The notes: generated by a model not told the origin, from the letters alone. 64,000 bases of DNA from Sphingomonadales bacterium (GCA_028871475.1 JAGWMZ010000021.1:1-64000); one strand, 5' to 3'. Shown: positions 52,851 to 62,889, numbered from the stretch's first letter. A program made the numbers and translations.

Positions 52851-53680
52851 GCGGTGAGCGCCGCGCGCAGCGCCGCATCGCCATCCCCGCGCGCGGGCGC
52901 CATGCCGAAGAAATGTTCGAATGCGATGGCCGCCTGACCGATCAACATGGCCAGCCCATCCACCGTCGGCAGGCCGGCCTGGCGCGCGGCCTTGAGCAAA
53001 GGCGTCTCAAGCGGTGCGGTAACGATGTCATAGACCACACCGCCCTTCGCCATATGCGAAAGATCAAAGGCGAGGGGAGGGTTGCCCAGCATCCCCAGCG
53101 GGCTGGCATTGATCACCAGATCGAAACGCCCTTCGCCGGCATCGGCAAGAGGGGCAAGATCGACCGCCTGATGCCCCGGCCCCGGCGCCAGCTCATCGAG
53201 CAGAGCCCGCGCCTTGGCAGGATTGCGCGCGGCCAGCGTCAACACCTGTCCCGCATCGGCCAGTGCCACCAGAATGGCGCGCGCCGCCCCGCCATTGCCC
53301 AGCACCAGCACCCGCTTCCGCCCTGCCGCCAGAACCGGCGCGAGAGGTTCGAGGCATCCGGGCGCATCGGTGTTGTAGCCAGTCAGCATGCCATCCTCGC
53401 CACGCACCACCGTGTTGACCGCGCCGATCCGCGCCGCCAGCGGATCAATATGATCGAGCAGGGGGATGATCGCCTGTTTGTGCGGCATGGTCACATTGCA
53501 TCCGCGCCACAGCGCATCCCCGCGCCGCGCCGCAATGTAATCGCCCAGACCTTCCGCCGTGACATGGGCATGGGCATAATCACCCGCCATTCCCAGCGCG
53601 CTCAGCCAGTGCTTGTGGATAATGGGTGATTTGGACTGGCTGATCGGATCGCCGATCACCTCGGCATAGACCACGTTCAC
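52847..53680 (-). CDS. aroE: Shikimate dehydrogenase
   Basis: This 277-residue enzyme reduces 3-dehydroshikimate with NADPH. The shikimate site is GDPISQSKSPIIHKHWL, with the catalytic Lys in GCNVTMPHKQAI and the Asp in NTDAPG. The NADP Rossmann loop is VLVLGNGGAARAILVAL. Its start overlaps the maf stop by four bases, which makes a tight maf-aroE-coaE operon. Confidence 0.94.
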   Translation of the reverse strand: MNVVYAEVIGDPISQSKSPIIHKHWLSALGMAGDYAHAHVTAEGLGDYIAARRGDALWRGCNVTMPHKQAIIPLLDHIDPLAARIGAVNTVVRGEDGMLTGYNTDAPGCLEPLAPVLAAGRKRVLVLGNGGAARAILVALADAGQVLTLAARNPAKARALLDELAPGPGHQAVDLAPLADAGEGRFDLVINASPLGMLGNPPLAFDLSHMAKGGVVYDIVTAPLETPLLKAARQAGLPTVDGLAMLIGQAAIAFEHFFGMAPARGDGDAALRAALTA

Positions 53681-54267
53681 AGGCTAACCCCTTGATGACG
53701 CAAGGCATCGAGTACGGCGAGCAGTGGCATGCCCAGAATGGTGAAATGGCTGCCGTCCATCGCTGTGAACAGATTTATCCCCAGACCTTCCACACGAAAT
53801 ACGCCGACACATCCCGCCACGTCGGGCCATTCGGCGTCGAGATAACGGGTGATGAAACCCTCATCGAGATGGCGGACCGCGAGCTTTGCCACCTCGGCGT
53901 GGCTCCACAGGATCGCGCCGTTGCGGGCAAGGGCGGCGGCGGAATGAAGCTCCATCTGGCGGCCGGAAAAGAAGCGCAAATGCTCGGCGGCATTCTCGCG
54001 GCTGGTTGGCTTGTCGAAACGGCGACCATCGACGACGACCAGCGAGTCACTGCCCAGCACCAGCGCATCGCCAGCCTTTTCCGACACAGCCAGCGCCTTG
54101 GCATCGGCCAGGGCAAGCGCCACCATACGCGGCGGCACGTCGGCCAGCGCCTGCTCGATCGCGCGTTCGTCAACATCGGCGGGTTGCACGTCATAGGTCA
54201 GGCCTGCGGCGCTGAGCATGGCGCGGCGCGAGGCGCTTTTCGACGCCAGCACAAAGGGAAAACTCAT
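53677..54267 (-). CDS. maf: Maf-family nucleotide pyrophosphatase
   Basis: This 196-residue protein hydrolyses non-canonical or m7G-type nucleoside triphosphates. Family blocks: FVLASKSASRRAMLSAAG, PADVDERAIE, VLGSDSLVVVDGRRFDKP and FRVEGLGINLF. It overlaps aroE and follows the DUF299 gene by four-base overlap (start 54267, DUF299 stop 54264), so four genes are coupled. Confidence 0.9.
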   Translation of the reverse strand: MSFPFVLASKSASRRAMLSAAGLTYDVQPADVDERAIEQALADVPPRMVALALADAKALAVSEKAGDALVLGSDSLVVVDGRRFDKPTSRENAAEHLRFFSGRQMELHSAAALARNGAILWSHAEVAKLAVRHLDEGFITRYLDAEWPDVAGCVGVFRVEGLGINLFTAMDGSHFTILGMPLLAVLDALRHQGVSL

Positions 54268-55109
54268 ATCGGTCGCGTTCCGTCCTGAAATGCCTCGGGA
54301 TTGGCGTCGCGATCCTTGAGCAGCGTGATGATGGCCGAGGCGGTTTCCTCGATCGAGCGGCGGGTGACGTCGATCACCGGCCAGCCATTGTCGGCAAACA
54401 TGCGGCGGGCAAACTGCACCTCGCCTTTCACCCGCTCCATATCGACATAGGACGTTTCGGACTGTTGATTCATGGTGAGCAGGCGGTTGCGCCTTATCTG
54501 AATCAAACGCTCGGGCGCGGTGGTGAGACCGACAATCAGCGGCGATTTCAAGCCAAAGAGCGCCGAGGGCGGGGGGCTTTCCACCACGATGGGAATGTTG
54601 GCAACCTTGTAGCCGCGATTGGCCAGATAGATGCTGGTCGGCGTTTTCGAACTGCGCGACACGCCGGCCAGCACGATATCAGCCTCTTCCCAGTTTTCCC
54701 AATTGAGCCCGTCATCATGGGCGATGGTGAAATGGATGGCATCGACGCGCGCGAAATAGGCCGCATCCAGCGTATGCTGAATGCCGGGGCGACCACGCGC
54801 CTCCTGCCCGAGGAAACTGCCCAGCGCATCGGTCACCGCATCCATCACCGGCACGGCGGGCAGGCTGAGCGCGCGGCAGCGATCCTCCAACATGCGGCGG
54901 ATGTCATGGCTGACCATGGTGAAAAGCACGAGGCCGGGATTGGCGGCTATGTCGCGCATCACCCGGTCGAGATGGGCCTGGCTGCGCACCATGGGCCAGA
55001 AATGGCGACTGACCTGCGCGTCCTCAAACTGGGCCAGTGCCGCCTTGGCGATCATTTCCAGCGTTTCGCCGGTGGAGTCCGAAAGGAGATGCAGGTGCAA
55101 TCGGTTCAT
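54264..55109 (-). CDS. ppsR: Pyruvate, phosphate dikinase / PEP synthase regulatory protein (DUF299)
   Basis: This 281-residue bifunctional kinase/phosphorylase controls PPDK or PEP synthase. The ATP/ADP loop is VLAGVSRSSKTPTSIYLA and the family start is MNRLHLHLLSDSTGETLEMI. The conserved DDGLNWENWEEADIV and YVDMERVKGEVQFARRM follow. I chose the ATG at 55109; the longer frame runs into the probable origin. Its position next to hemE with a 347-bp gap is the arrangement seen at alphaproteobacterial origins. Confidence 0.9.
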   Translation of the reverse strand: MNRLHLHLLSDSTGETLEMIAKAALAQFEDAQVSRHFWPMVRSQAHLDRVMRDIAANPGLVLFTMVSHDIRRMLEDRCRALSLPAVPVMDAVTDALGSFLGQEARGRPGIQHTLDAAYFARVDAIHFTIAHDDGLNWENWEEADIVLAGVSRSSKTPTSIYLANRGYKVANIPIVVESPPPSALFGLKSPLIVGLTTAPERLIQIRRNRLLTMNQQSETSYVDMERVKGEVQFARRMFADNGWPVIDVTRRSIEETASAIITLLKDRDANPEAFQDGTRPI

Positions 55110-55456
55110 GATGGGCCCAGAAAGATGGTCAAGGATAAACGCCCGGGTAAGCGGCACACTGTGGATATCCCTTGGCATAAACGGCAGGAGAGGAGAACCG
55201 ACAAAATGGGGGACAGTTTAAGCCCCCGCTAACGGGTTAAAGATCGGACTCTGGTGCACAGGTGGAGAGCATTTCCCACAGGCTGGGGATAAGGCGGAAA
55301 GACTCTTGTTGACCCTGACTCCCGCAGAGTCGCATCACCGCTTTGATCTGTTCAGCGCGGGATAAATCAGGCAAGGGCCAGCAATTCCCGCTATCCACAG
55401 GACCAACAACCTTCACAGTCTTTTACGAAAGACTCTTTTCTCAGGATTCAAACCTC
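55110..55456. other. Candidate chromosomal replication origin (oriC)
   Basis: A 347-bp gap between the DUF299 gene and hemE, which is where the Caulobacter origin lies. DnaA-box-like 9-mers: TGTGGATAT (55160), TTTCCCACA (55272), TGGGGATAA (55284) and CTATCCACA (55391). Six GANTC sites (55247, 55301, 55317, 55327, 55431, 55445) fall within 203 bp. AAAGACTCTT occurs at 55298 and 55428. Origin function is an inference from these features. Confidence 0.7.
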
Positions 55457-56482
55457 ATGCCCGGTCTCTTGCTCCGCGCTCTCAAGGGTGAAAACACACC
55501 TTCGCGTCCCACCTGGCTGATGCGACAGGCCGGGCGTTATTTGCCCGAATATCGCGCTTTGCGGGCGGAGAAGGGCGGTTTCCTGCCACTGGTCTATGAC
55601 AGCGCTGCAGCAGCGGAAATCACCCTGCAACCCATCCGCCGTTTCGGCTTTGATGGGGCAATCCTGTTTTCCGACATTCTGATCGTTCCCTATGCGATGG
55701 GTCAGGATCTGGCGTTTCTGGCGGGCGAAGGGCCTCATCTCTCACCTCGGCTTGCCGATCATGCGTTGCAGGCTTTGCAAGGGGTTCCAGAGCGACTTCT
55801 GCCCATTTACGAAACCGTGCGTCAGGTGAAAGCTCAGCTGGGGCCAGATCGTACCATGCTCGGCTTTGCAGGCAGCCCCTGGACCATCGCAACCTACATG
55901 GTGAATGGCGAAGGCAGCCGCGACCAACATGACACGCGTGCCTATGCCTATCGTGATTCGGCCGCATTCCAGGCCATAATCGATGCGATTGTTTCGGTGA
56001 CGGTGGAGTATCTCTCAGGCCAGATTCAGGCCGGCGCCGAGGCTGTCCAATTGTTCGACAGTTGGGCCGGCAGCCTTGCCCCGCGTGAATTCGAACGCTG
56101 GGTGATTGCTCCCAATGCCGCCATTGTTGCAGGCGTCAAAGCCCTTCATCCCGATGTGCCGATCATCGGTTTCCCCAAGGGTGCGGGTGAAAAGCTGGGG
56201 GCCTATGCCCGTGAAACCGGGGTGGACGCAGTGGGCATCGACGAAACGATCGACCCCCATTGGGCCGCGCGCGAATTACCCAAGGACATGCCCGTACAGG
56301 GTAATCTCGATCCGCTTCTGCTGCTGACTGGTGGAACCCAACTGGAAAAGCGCGCGATCGAGGTGCTCGAAGCCTTTGCCGACCGACCCCATGTCTTCAA
56401 TTTGGGCCACGGTATCGGGCAGACCACCCCAATTGCGCATGTCGAACAGCTGCTTGGGGTTGTGCGCGGATGGCGTGGGTGA
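55457..56482 (+). CDS. hemE: Uroporphyrinogen decarboxylase
   Basis: This 341-residue enzyme converts uroporphyrinogen III to coproporphyrinogen III in heme synthesis. The signature blocks are RPTWLMRQAGRYLPEYRAL, AILFSDILIVPYAMGQDL, PWTIATYMVNGEG, LFDSWAGSLAP and FNLGHGIGQTTP. The frame stays open 114 bases upstream into the likely origin, but the ATG at 55457 gives the family's normal start. hemJ follows by 13 bp. Confidence 0.94.
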   Translation: MPGLLLRALKGENTPSRPTWLMRQAGRYLPEYRALRAEKGGFLPLVYDSAAAAEITLQPIRRFGFDGAILFSDILIVPYAMGQDLAFLAGEGPHLSPRLADHALQALQGVPERLLPIYETVRQVKAQLGPDRTMLGFAGSPWTIATYMVNGEGSRDQHDTRAYAYRDSAAFQAIIDAIVSVTVEYLSGQIQAGAEAVQLFDSWAGSLAPREFERWVIAPNAAIVAGVKALHPDVPIIGFPKGAGEKLGAYARETGVDAVGIDETIDPHWAARELPKDMPVQGNLDPLLLLTGGTQLEKRAIEVLEAFADRPHVFNLGHGIGQTTPIAHVEQLLGVVRGWRG

Positions 56483-56495
56483 TTTATAGGGACCT

Positions 56496-56939
56496 ATGGA
56501 ATGGATGCTGTCGATGACCTACGCCTGGCTTAAGGCGGGCCATATCATCTTCGTCATCTTCTGGATGGCGGGGCTGTTCATGTTGCCGCGTTATTTCGTC
56601 TACCATCAGGAAAGCATGCCTGGCTCACCAGAGGAAGCCCGCTGGGTGGATCGTGAGGCCAAGCTGCTCAAGATCATCCTGTGGCCCTCGCTGGTGGTGG
56701 TCTGGGTTCTGGGCTTGCTGCTGGCCCACACGATCGGTGCCTTCTCGCAAGGGTGGCTTCACGCCAAACTGTTCTTCGTGCTGGTGCTTACGGCCTATCA
56801 CATCTGGATGGCGGGCTATGCCGGCAAGCTGGCGCGAGGCGAACGGCGGCTGACGGGCAAGCAATTGCGGTTGCTGAATGAAGTGCCGGGTCTGGCAGCG
56901 GCGGTGATTGTGATTCTGGTGGTTTTGAAGCCATTTTGA
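56496..56939 (+). CDS. hemJ: HemJ-type protoporphyrinogen IX oxidase
   Basis: This 147-residue inner-membrane protein has four helices and the HemJ pattern: AWLKAGHIIFVIFWMAGLFM (with the conserved His), MLPRYFVYHQE and later KLFFVLVLTAYHIWMAGYAG. The family oxidises protoporphyrinogen and sits in the heme pathway. It is co-transcribed with hemE. Confidence 0.88.
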   Translation: MEWMLSMTYAWLKAGHIIFVIFWMAGLFMLPRYFVYHQESMPGSPEEARWVDREAKLLKIILWPSLVVVWVLGLLLAHTIGAFSQGWLHAKLFFVLVLTAYHIWMAGYAGKLARGERRLTGKQLRLLNEVPGLAAAVIVILVVLKPF

Positions 56940-56949
56940 TTGGGTAGAA

Positions 56950-56980
56950 GGGGGAAGATGCGAGGGCGATGACCCTAGCA
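56950..56980. repeat. Degenerate repeat hairpin
   Basis: GATGCGAGGGCGATGACCCTAGC resembles the head hairpins of the repeats near 47306 and 48300, with a weaker stem. It follows hemJ and may act as its terminator. Confidence 0.4.
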
Positions 56981-57154
56981 TTTTATCCTATTTTTCACCG
57001 CCTCATCAGCCAATTCATTGACTGAAAACGCGCCAGCGATTATGCGCGAAGGCCTAACCGGCACTGATCCGCGTGGATCTTGCACGCATGATGGTTCTGC
57101 TTTCTCCAAGCCCCATGAACCCGCCGGCCGAAACATCCCTTACGGAAAATATTT

Positions 57155-58411
57155 ATGCACTTGAAAGAACTTAAGAAAAAGACTTCGGCCGAGCTGGTCG
57201 AGATGGCTGAGGAACTGGGCGTGGAAAGCGCCAGCACCTTGCGCCGCCAGGATCTGATGTTTGCCATCCTGAAGGAAAAGGCCGAGGATGGCGAAGAAAT
57301 CCTGGGCATCGGCACCATCGAAGTGCTGCCCGACGGTTTCGGCTTCCTGCGCAGTCCTGAAGCGAACTATCTGGCCGGGCCGGATGACATTTACGTTTCG
57401 CCCAATCAGGTTCGCAAATGGGGTCTGCGCACGGGCGATACGGTGGAAGGCGAAGTCCGCGCGCCCAAGGATGGCGAGCGTTATTTCGCGATCACCAAGC
57501 TGGTGGCGGTCAATTTTGACAGCCCCGAGGCCGTGCGCCATCGCGTCAATTTCGACAATTTGACGCCGCTCTATCCCAACAGCCGGTTGAAGCTCGACAC
57601 GCTGGACCCGACCGTCAAGGACAAGTCGGCCCGCGTGATCGACCTCATCTCGCCGCAGGGCAAGGGCCAGCGCGCGCTGATCGTGGCGCCGCCGCGCACG
57701 GGTAAGACGGTGCTGCTGCAGAACATCGCCAAAGCTATCACTGACAACCACCCCGAAGTGTTCCTGCTGGTGCTGCTGGTCGATGAGCGTCCCGAGGAAG
57801 TCACCGACATGCAGCGCAGTGTGAAGGGTGAGGTCATCTCCTCGACCTTCGACGAGCCTGCGACGCGCCATGTGCAGGTTGCCGAAATGGTAATCGAAAA
57901 GGCCAAGCGCCTGGTTGAGCACAAGCGCGATGTCGTCATCCTGCTGGACTCGATCACGCGTCTGGGCCGCGCCTACAACACGGTGGTGCCGTCCTCGGGC
58001 AAGGTGCTGACCGGCGGTGTGGACGCCAACGCCCTGCAGCGCCCCAAGCGCTTCTTCGGTGCCGCGCGTAACATCGAGGAAGGCGGCTCCCTCTCGATCA
58101 TCGCCACCGCGCTGATTGATACCGGCAGCCGCATGGACGAAGTGATTTTCGAAGAGTTCAAGGGCACCGGCAACAGCGAAATCGTGCTGGACCGCAAGGT
58201 GGCCGATAAGCGCATCTTCCCCGCGCTGGACGTGGGCAAGAGCGGCACCCGCAAGGAAGAACTCCTCGTCGAAAAGGCCAATCTGGCCAAGATGTGGGTG
58301 CTGCGCCGCATCCTCATGCAGATGGGCACGGTCGATGCCATGGAATTCCTGCTCGACAAGATGAAGGATTCCAAGACCAACGAAGATTTCTTCGCGACGA
58401 TGAATCAGTAA
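57155..58411 (+). CDS. rho: Transcription termination factor Rho
   Basis: This 418-residue hexameric RNA helicase ends Rho-dependent transcription. The Rho N-domain starts [20 protein letters not shown], the cold-shock-like RNA site is [20 protein letters not shown], the Walker A loop is [13 protein letters not shown], and the RNA-binding R-loop contains RLGRAYNTV. The full length and C-terminus (FFATMNQ) are normal. It has its own leader of about 200 bp. Confidence 0.97.
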   Translation: MHLKELKKKTSAELVEMAEELGVESASTLRRQDLMFAILKEKAEDGEEILGIGTIEVLPDGFGFLRSPEANYLAGPDDIYVSPNQVRKWGLRTGDTVEGEVRAPKDGERYFAITKLVAVNFDSPEAVRHRVNFDNLTPLYPNSRLKLDTLDPTVKDKSARVIDLISPQGKGQRALIVAPPRTGKTVLLQNIAKAITDNHPEVFLLVLLVDERPEEVTDMQRSVKGEVISSTFDEPATRHVQVAEMVIEKAKRLVEHKRDVVILLDSITRLGRAYNTVVPSSGKVLTGGVDANALQRPKRFFGAARNIEEGGSLSIIATALIDTGSRMDEVIFEEFKGTGNSEIVLDRKVADKRIFPALDVGKSGTRKEELLVEKANLAKMWVLRRILMQMGTVDAMEFLLDKMKDSKTNEDFFATMNQ

Positions 58412-58420
58412 GAGTTAAAA

Positions 58421-58456
58421 AGGGACGTGCGAGGGGGTTACTCCCTCGCGCTCCCA
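58421..58456 (+). terminator. Repeat hairpin after rho
   Basis: GCGAGGG (58429-58435) pairs with CCCTCGC (58443-58449), followed by GCTCCCA. It is the same sequence type as the repeats near 48300. It lies ten bases after the rho stop. Confidence 0.55.
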
Positions 58457-58585
58457 TGATGTCTTTCGACGAAGTGGCAGTGGCGCCCGATCCAATGCGC
58501 CCAACCTCACTGCGCCGCAGGCTGGAATCGGAAAACGCGGCATCCCAAGTCCGCCGCTGAACCTAATATTCCACCTCGACTACAA

Positions 58586-58617
58586 ATGGGAGCGCGAGGG
58601 CAATGGCCCTCGCACTT
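58586..58617 (-). terminator. Inverted copy of the repeat hairpin
   Basis: An 8-bp stem (58594-58601 with 58606-58613) on the opposite orientation to the one at 58421, at the end of the convergent dienelactone hydrolase gene. The pair brackets about 130 bp without a clear gene. Confidence 0.55.
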
Positions 58618-58630
58618 CACTCTTCTCTTC

Positions 58631-59326
58631 TTACCCAATAAATTTCTCAAAAAATGCCGCCGTCCGCTGATCCGCCAGATTGGCCCCGGCTTCGTCCCGC
58701 CGGCTTCCCTTGGTTTCGGCAAAGCCGTGACCCAGACCGGGATAATCATAGAGAGTGACGTTCGGCACGCTGTCGAGACCCTCATGCATGGCCTTTTGCT
58801 GCTCGGCAGGGGTAAAGGCATCATCGGTGGGCACATGGAGCAGAAGATGGCCCTTGATGGCTGACGCTTCCCCCACGAGATTGGCAAGGCCAACGCCATA
58901 ATAGCCGACGGCCGCATCGATATCCGTTCGCGCCGCGGCTTGATAGGCGATCAGCCCGCCCATGCAGAAACCAACCAGGCCGACCTTGCCTGATGCTTGC
59001 TGACGTGCCCAGGCGATGAGGGCGCGGATGTCGTCCAGCCCGGCGATGAAATCATGCGCCTGCATCATGGAAAGGGCGCGCTGCATGTCGCCAGGTGCAT
59101 CATGGTCGAGTTCGACGCCGGCTTCCTGACGCCAGAAAACATCATGGGCAATTGCGACATAGCCAGCGCGTGCCCAGCCATCCACCTTGGCAACGATGCC
59201 TGGGTTTACGCCGAAGATTTCGGGCACGACAATGATAGTGCCGCGCGGTGTGCCATCGGGTTGGGCCAGATAGGCCGGGATCTGTGCCGTGTGGTCAAGG
59301 CTGGGGATAAATGTGTTGGTAGGCAT
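58631..59326 (-). CDS. Dienelactone hydrolase family protein
   Basis: This 231-residue alpha/beta hydrolase has the family's cysteine nucleophile in GLVGFCMGGLIAYQAA. The other triad members lie in HVPTDDAFTPAEQQ (Asp) and GLGHGFAE (His). The N-terminal strand GTIIVVPEIFGVNPGI is typical. It hydrolyses lactones or esters; the natural substrate is unknown. It stands alone between rho and the DUF6489-like gene. Confidence 0.87.
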   Translation of the reverse strand: MPTNTFIPSLDHTAQIPAYLAQPDGTPRGTIIVVPEIFGVNPGIVAKVDGWARAGYVAIAHDVFWRQEAGVELDHDAPGDMQRALSMMQAHDFIAGLDDIRALIAWARQQASGKVGLVGFCMGGLIAYQAAARTDIDAAVGYYGVGLANLVGEASAIKGHLLLHVPTDDAFTPAEQQKAMHEGLDSVPNVTLYDYPGLGHGFAETKGSRRDEAGANLADQRTAAFFEKFIG

Positions 59327-59433
59327 GGGGGAACTCCGGCAAGAGGGGGGCGTAGTATGGAAAAGCTACGGGCATGGACAAGGAGGGGCGGCTATGTCAG
59401 CTATCCTTCTTGTCCAGATTAGGGAGGCGTCAG

Positions 59434-59673
59434 ATGAAGCTCAACCTCGAGATCGACTGTTCACCGGAAGAGGCGCGGCGCTTTCTGGGCCTGCCTGATG
59501 TGACCAAGGCCAATGAGATGTATGTCGAGGCGGTGGTCAAGGCAATGCAGGGCGGGGGCAGCCTTGACCAGCTTCAGGAATACACCAAGCAATTCGCGCC
59601 GATGGGCCAGATGGGGCTCAAGATGTTCCAGCAACTGGTCGAGGCCGGCGTGGGTATGGCGGGCAAGAAGTAA
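59434..59673 (+). CDS. Small conserved protein (DUF6489-like)
   Basis: This 79-residue protein has the pattern MKLNLEIDCSPEEARRFLGL, then VTKANEMYVEAVVKAMQ and FAPMGQMGLKMFQQL. I associate it with a small DUF6489-type family of sphingomonads; function unknown. It lies 18 bp before mnmE and is likely in its operon. The ATG at 59434 is chosen over the longer frame by pattern and spacing. Confidence 0.7.
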   Translation: MKLNLEIDCSPEEARRFLGLPDVTKANEMYVEAVVKAMQGGGSLDQLQEYTKQFAPMGQMGLKMFQQLVEAGVGMAGKK

Positions 59674-59691
59674 GGCCCTTTCGCTGACCGC

Positions 59692-60978
59692 ATGACAGAC
59701 ACGATTTTCGCTCATTCCAGTGGCGCTGCGCCGGCGGCAATTGCCATTATTCGTATCAGCGGCCCTTCGGCCCACGCTGCGTTGCAGGCGCTGGCGGGGC
59801 GTGTCCCTGCGCCTCGGCGGGCGAGTTATGGCGTGCTGCGCGATACCGCTGGGCAGGTGCTCGACCAAGCGTTGATGCTGTGGTTTCCCGGACCCAATAC
59901 GGCGACGGGCGAGGATCTGGCCGAACTGCATTGCCATGGCGGGCGTGCGGTGATCGCGGCAGTGGAAACGGCTTTGGCGGAGCTGCCGGGTTTGCGAAAG
60001 GCTGAACCGGGCGAATTCACGCGGCGCGCTTTTGCGCATGGGCGGATCGATCTGGCGCAGGCCGAAGGGCTGGCGGATCTTCTTTCAGCGGAAACCGACA
60101 TGCAACGCATGGCGGCGCTGAGCATGGCCGGCGGTCAGGTTTCCCGTCAGATCGAGGGGTGGCGGCAGGAGGTCTTGCGCCTGTCGGCGGTGGTCGAGGC
60201 GGCGCTGGATTTTTCGGACGAGGATGATGTGGGCGCATTGCCCGGAGATTTCTATCTTCACCTTGCCGCGTTGGAGGGGGACATTTCCGCCTGGCTCGAA
60301 AGGCCCCGCGCCGAGCGGCTGAAGGATGGATTTACCGTGGTCATCGCAGGGCCGCCCAATGCCGGCAAGTCGACCCTGTTCAACGCGCTGGTGGAGAGCG
60401 AGGCGGCGATCACGGCACCTGTTGCCGGCACGACGCGCGATGTGCTCAGCTGGTCGGTGGCGATTCAGGGCATGCCCTTTCGTTTTCTCGATACGGCTGG
60501 CTTGCGCGAGGAGACCGAGGACCGGATCGAGGCGATCGGTATCGAGCGGGCGCGTGGCGAATTGGCCCGCGCGGATCTGGTCCTGTGGCTGGGTGCGCAG
60601 GGCGAGGAGCCGCAGGGCGTGACACTCTGGGACATTGCGGCGCAGATCGATCGACCCGCCTATGATGCGGCCAAGCCCGAGGCCCGCCATCGTGTATCGG
60701 CCATGACAGGGCAGGGCATCGATGCGCTGCGCCATGATCTCGTGTCGCATGCCAGGCAGGCTTTGCCACGCCCGGGCGACGCTGCGCTGAATCAACGGCA
60801 GCATCAGGCGCTGGCGGCTGTTGCCGCAGCCTTGGTGGCTGCCGGTCGGAATGGTGATCCGTTGCTGGTTGGGGAAGAATTGCGTTTGGCGCGCGTTGCG
60901 CTCGATGCCGTCTTGGGCCGCACAACGACCGAGGATATGCTCGATACACTGTTCGGGCGCTTCTGCATCGGCAAGTGA
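59692..60978 (+). CDS. mnmE: tRNA uridine-34 modification GTPase MnmE
   Basis: This 428-residue GTPase works with MnmG to build the 5-carboxymethylaminomethyl group on tRNA wobble uridines. The N-terminal folate-binding domain reads MTDTIFAHSSGAAPAAIAII, followed by a helical domain. The G domain has GPPNAGKSTLFNALV (G1), TTRDVL (G2) and DTAGLREETEDRIE (G3). The C-terminal CIGK carries the conserved cysteine. mnmG follows at 61039 with a parS-like site in between. Confidence 0.96.
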   Translation: MTDTIFAHSSGAAPAAIAIIRISGPSAHAALQALAGRVPAPRRASYGVLRDTAGQVLDQALMLWFPGPNTATGEDLAELHCHGGRAVIAAVETALAELPGLRKAEPGEFTRRAFAHGRIDLAQAEGLADLLSAETDMQRMAALSMAGGQVSRQIEGWRQEVLRLSAVVEAALDFSDEDDVGALPGDFYLHLAALEGDISAWLERPRAERLKDGFTVVIAGPPNAGKSTLFNALVESEAAITAPVAGTTRDVLSWSVAIQGMPFRFLDTAGLREETEDRIEAIGIERARGELARADLVLWLGAQGEEPQGVTLWDIAAQIDRPAYDAAKPEARHRVSAMTGQGIDALRHDLVSHARQALPRPGDAALNQRQHQALAAVAAALVAAGRNGDPLLVGEELRLARVALDAVLGRTTTEDMLDTLFGRFCIGK

Positions 60979-60994
60979 TGTTTCACGTGGAACA
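60979..60994. promoter_or_regulatory. parS site
   Basis: TGTTTCACGTGGAACA, the classical ParB-binding form, overlaps the mnmE stop. parA starts 2.6 kb downstream. Confidence 0.88.
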
Positions 60995-61038
60995 CAGTCG
61001 ACTTTGACCTGAGAGCGCTGATCCGCTACGGCACCTCC

Positions 61039-62889
61039 ATGCAAAACTTCGATGTCGTAGTCATCGGCGGGGGCCACGCCGGCGTGGAGGCCGCTGCGGT
61101 CGCCGCCCGCATGGGGGCCAGGGTGGCGCTGGTCAGCTTTGACCTCAATGCCATTGGCGCCATGAGCTGCAATCCAGCGATTGGTGGCCTTGGCAAAGGG
61201 CATCTGGTGCGTGAGGTCGATGCGCTCGACGGAATCATCGCAAGAGCCGCCGACGCCGGTGCCATTCACTACCGTATGCTCAATCGCAGCAAGGGGAGCG
61301 CTGTGCAGGGGCCGCGCGTGCAGGCCGACCGCAAGCGCTTCAAGGCGGCAGTGCAAAAGCTGCTGGCCCGTCAAGGCGATCTGACTCTGGTGAAGGGTGA
61401 GGCCGCCGCGCTGATTCAAAGCGGCGAGCGCGTGACTGGTATCGTGCTGGCGGATGGGACGGAGATTGGGGCGAGGGCGGTCGTGCTCTGCACCGGCACG
61501 TTTCTGGGCGGCACATTGTTCCGTGGCGAAGAGCGGATGGTGGGTGGCCGCATCGGTGAAAACTCGGCCCAGCGTCTTGCCCAGCAATTGCGCGGCGCGG
61601 ATCTGCCGATGGCTCGTCTCAAGACGGGAACGCCGCCGCGGCTCGATGGCCGCACGATCGACTGGTCACGGCTCGAGGAGCAGCCATCCGAAAGCGTGAT
61701 GTGGTGCATGTCCGCCATGGGGAAGGAGCGGGTCAACCCACAGGTCTTCTGTGCGATCACGCGGACCAACCTGGCGACGCATGATGTCATTCGTGCCAAT
61801 CTGCATCGTTCGCCCCTGTTCAGCGGTGCGATTGGCGCGACAGGCCCGCGTTATTGTCCCAGCATTGAGGACAAGATTCATCGCTTTGCCGATCGTGATG
61901 GCCATCAGATTTTCCTCGAGCCCGAGGGCCTCGACACACATCTGGTCTATCCCAATGGCGTTTCGACATCGCTGCCCGCCGATGTGCAATTGGTCATGCT
62001 GCGCACGATGGAGGGGCTGGAACAGGTCGAGATGGCTGTGGCGGGCTATGCGGTTGAGTATGATCACATTGATCCGCGTGCCTTGCTTCCCAGTCTGGAG
62101 GTGAGGGCGATGCCTGGCCTCTATTGTGCCGGCCAGATCAATGGCACCACCGGCTATGAAGAGGCGGCGGCGCAAGGGTTGGTGGCGGGCATGCATGCCG
62201 CTGCTGCCGTGCTTGGCCGGGCGCCGGTGTCGCTGGACCGCGCCAACAGCTACATGGCGGTGATGATTGACGACCTGACCCTGCAAGGTGTCAGCGAGCC
62301 TTATCGCATGCTGACCGCACGAGCCGAATATCGCCTGCGGCTGCGCGGCAATAATGCCTCCACACGACTGACACCATTGGGTCTGGAGGCAGGCTGTGTC
62401 GGCGAAGAACGCCGGCAGTGGTTTGAGGAACGTATGACCGCGCGCGGGCGCTGGCAGGATGCACTGACCCACACTGTGACCGGGCATGAATTGGCCAAGG
62501 CAGGTCTGCCCGTGCGTGGTGATGTCGGCCGCCTGCCGTTGCATGAATGGTTGCGGTTTGGCGGTGTCGATCTGGCGAGTCTGTCGCCATGGATCCATCG
62601 TGATGGGCTACCTGATGATTCCGAGCTGGAGGATGAGGTGGCCGAGGACGCCGTCTATGCCCCTTATCTTGAGCGCCAGGATCGCGAGCTGAAGGATTTG
62701 CGTGCCAGCGAAGGTCTGCCCTTGCCCGAGGGTTTCCCCTATGGCGAGACACCCGGCCTGTCGCGTGAGATGGTGGAGCGGCTGAGCAAGGCACGTCCGA
62801 CGACTCTGGCGGCGGCGGGCCGCGTGCCGGGAATTACGCCTGCGGCCCTGGCGGCCTTGCTGGTGCATGCGAGAAGGATTGCAGTGTGA
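61039..62889 (+). CDS. mnmG: tRNA uridine-34 modification enzyme MnmG
   Basis: This 616-residue FAD protein forms the MnmEG complex. FAD motif: [20 protein letters not shown]. Signatures: [34 protein letters not shown] and [20 protein letters not shown]. The C-terminal helical domain ends LVHARRIAV. The stop overlaps the rsmG start by four bases. The gene order is the standard origin-side mnmE-mnmG-rsmG-parA. Confidence 0.96.
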   Translation: MQNFDVVVIGGGHAGVEAAAVAARMGARVALVSFDLNAIGAMSCNPAIGGLGKGHLVREVDALDGIIARAADAGAIHYRMLNRSKGSAVQGPRVQADRKRFKAAVQKLLARQGDLTLVKGEAAALIQSGERVTGIVLADGTEIGARAVVLCTGTFLGGTLFRGEERMVGGRIGENSAQRLAQQLRGADLPMARLKTGTPPRLDGRTIDWSRLEEQPSESVMWCMSAMGKERVNPQVFCAITRTNLATHDVIRANLHRSPLFSGAIGATGPRYCPSIEDKIHRFADRDGHQIFLEPEGLDTHLVYPNGVSTSLPADVQLVMLRTMEGLEQVEMAVAGYAVEYDHIDPRALLPSLEVRAMPGLYCAGQINGTTGYEEAAAQGLVAGMHAAAAVLGRAPVSLDRANSYMAVMIDDLTLQGVSEPYRMLTARAEYRLRLRGNNASTRLTPLGLEAGCVGEERRQWFEERMTARGRWQDALTHTVTGHELAKAGLPVRGDVGRLPLHEWLRFGGVDLASLSPWIHRDGLPDDSELEDEVAEDAVYAPYLERQDRELKDLRASEGLPLPEGFPYGETPGLSREMVERLSKARPTTLAAAGRVPGITPAALAALLVHARRIAV

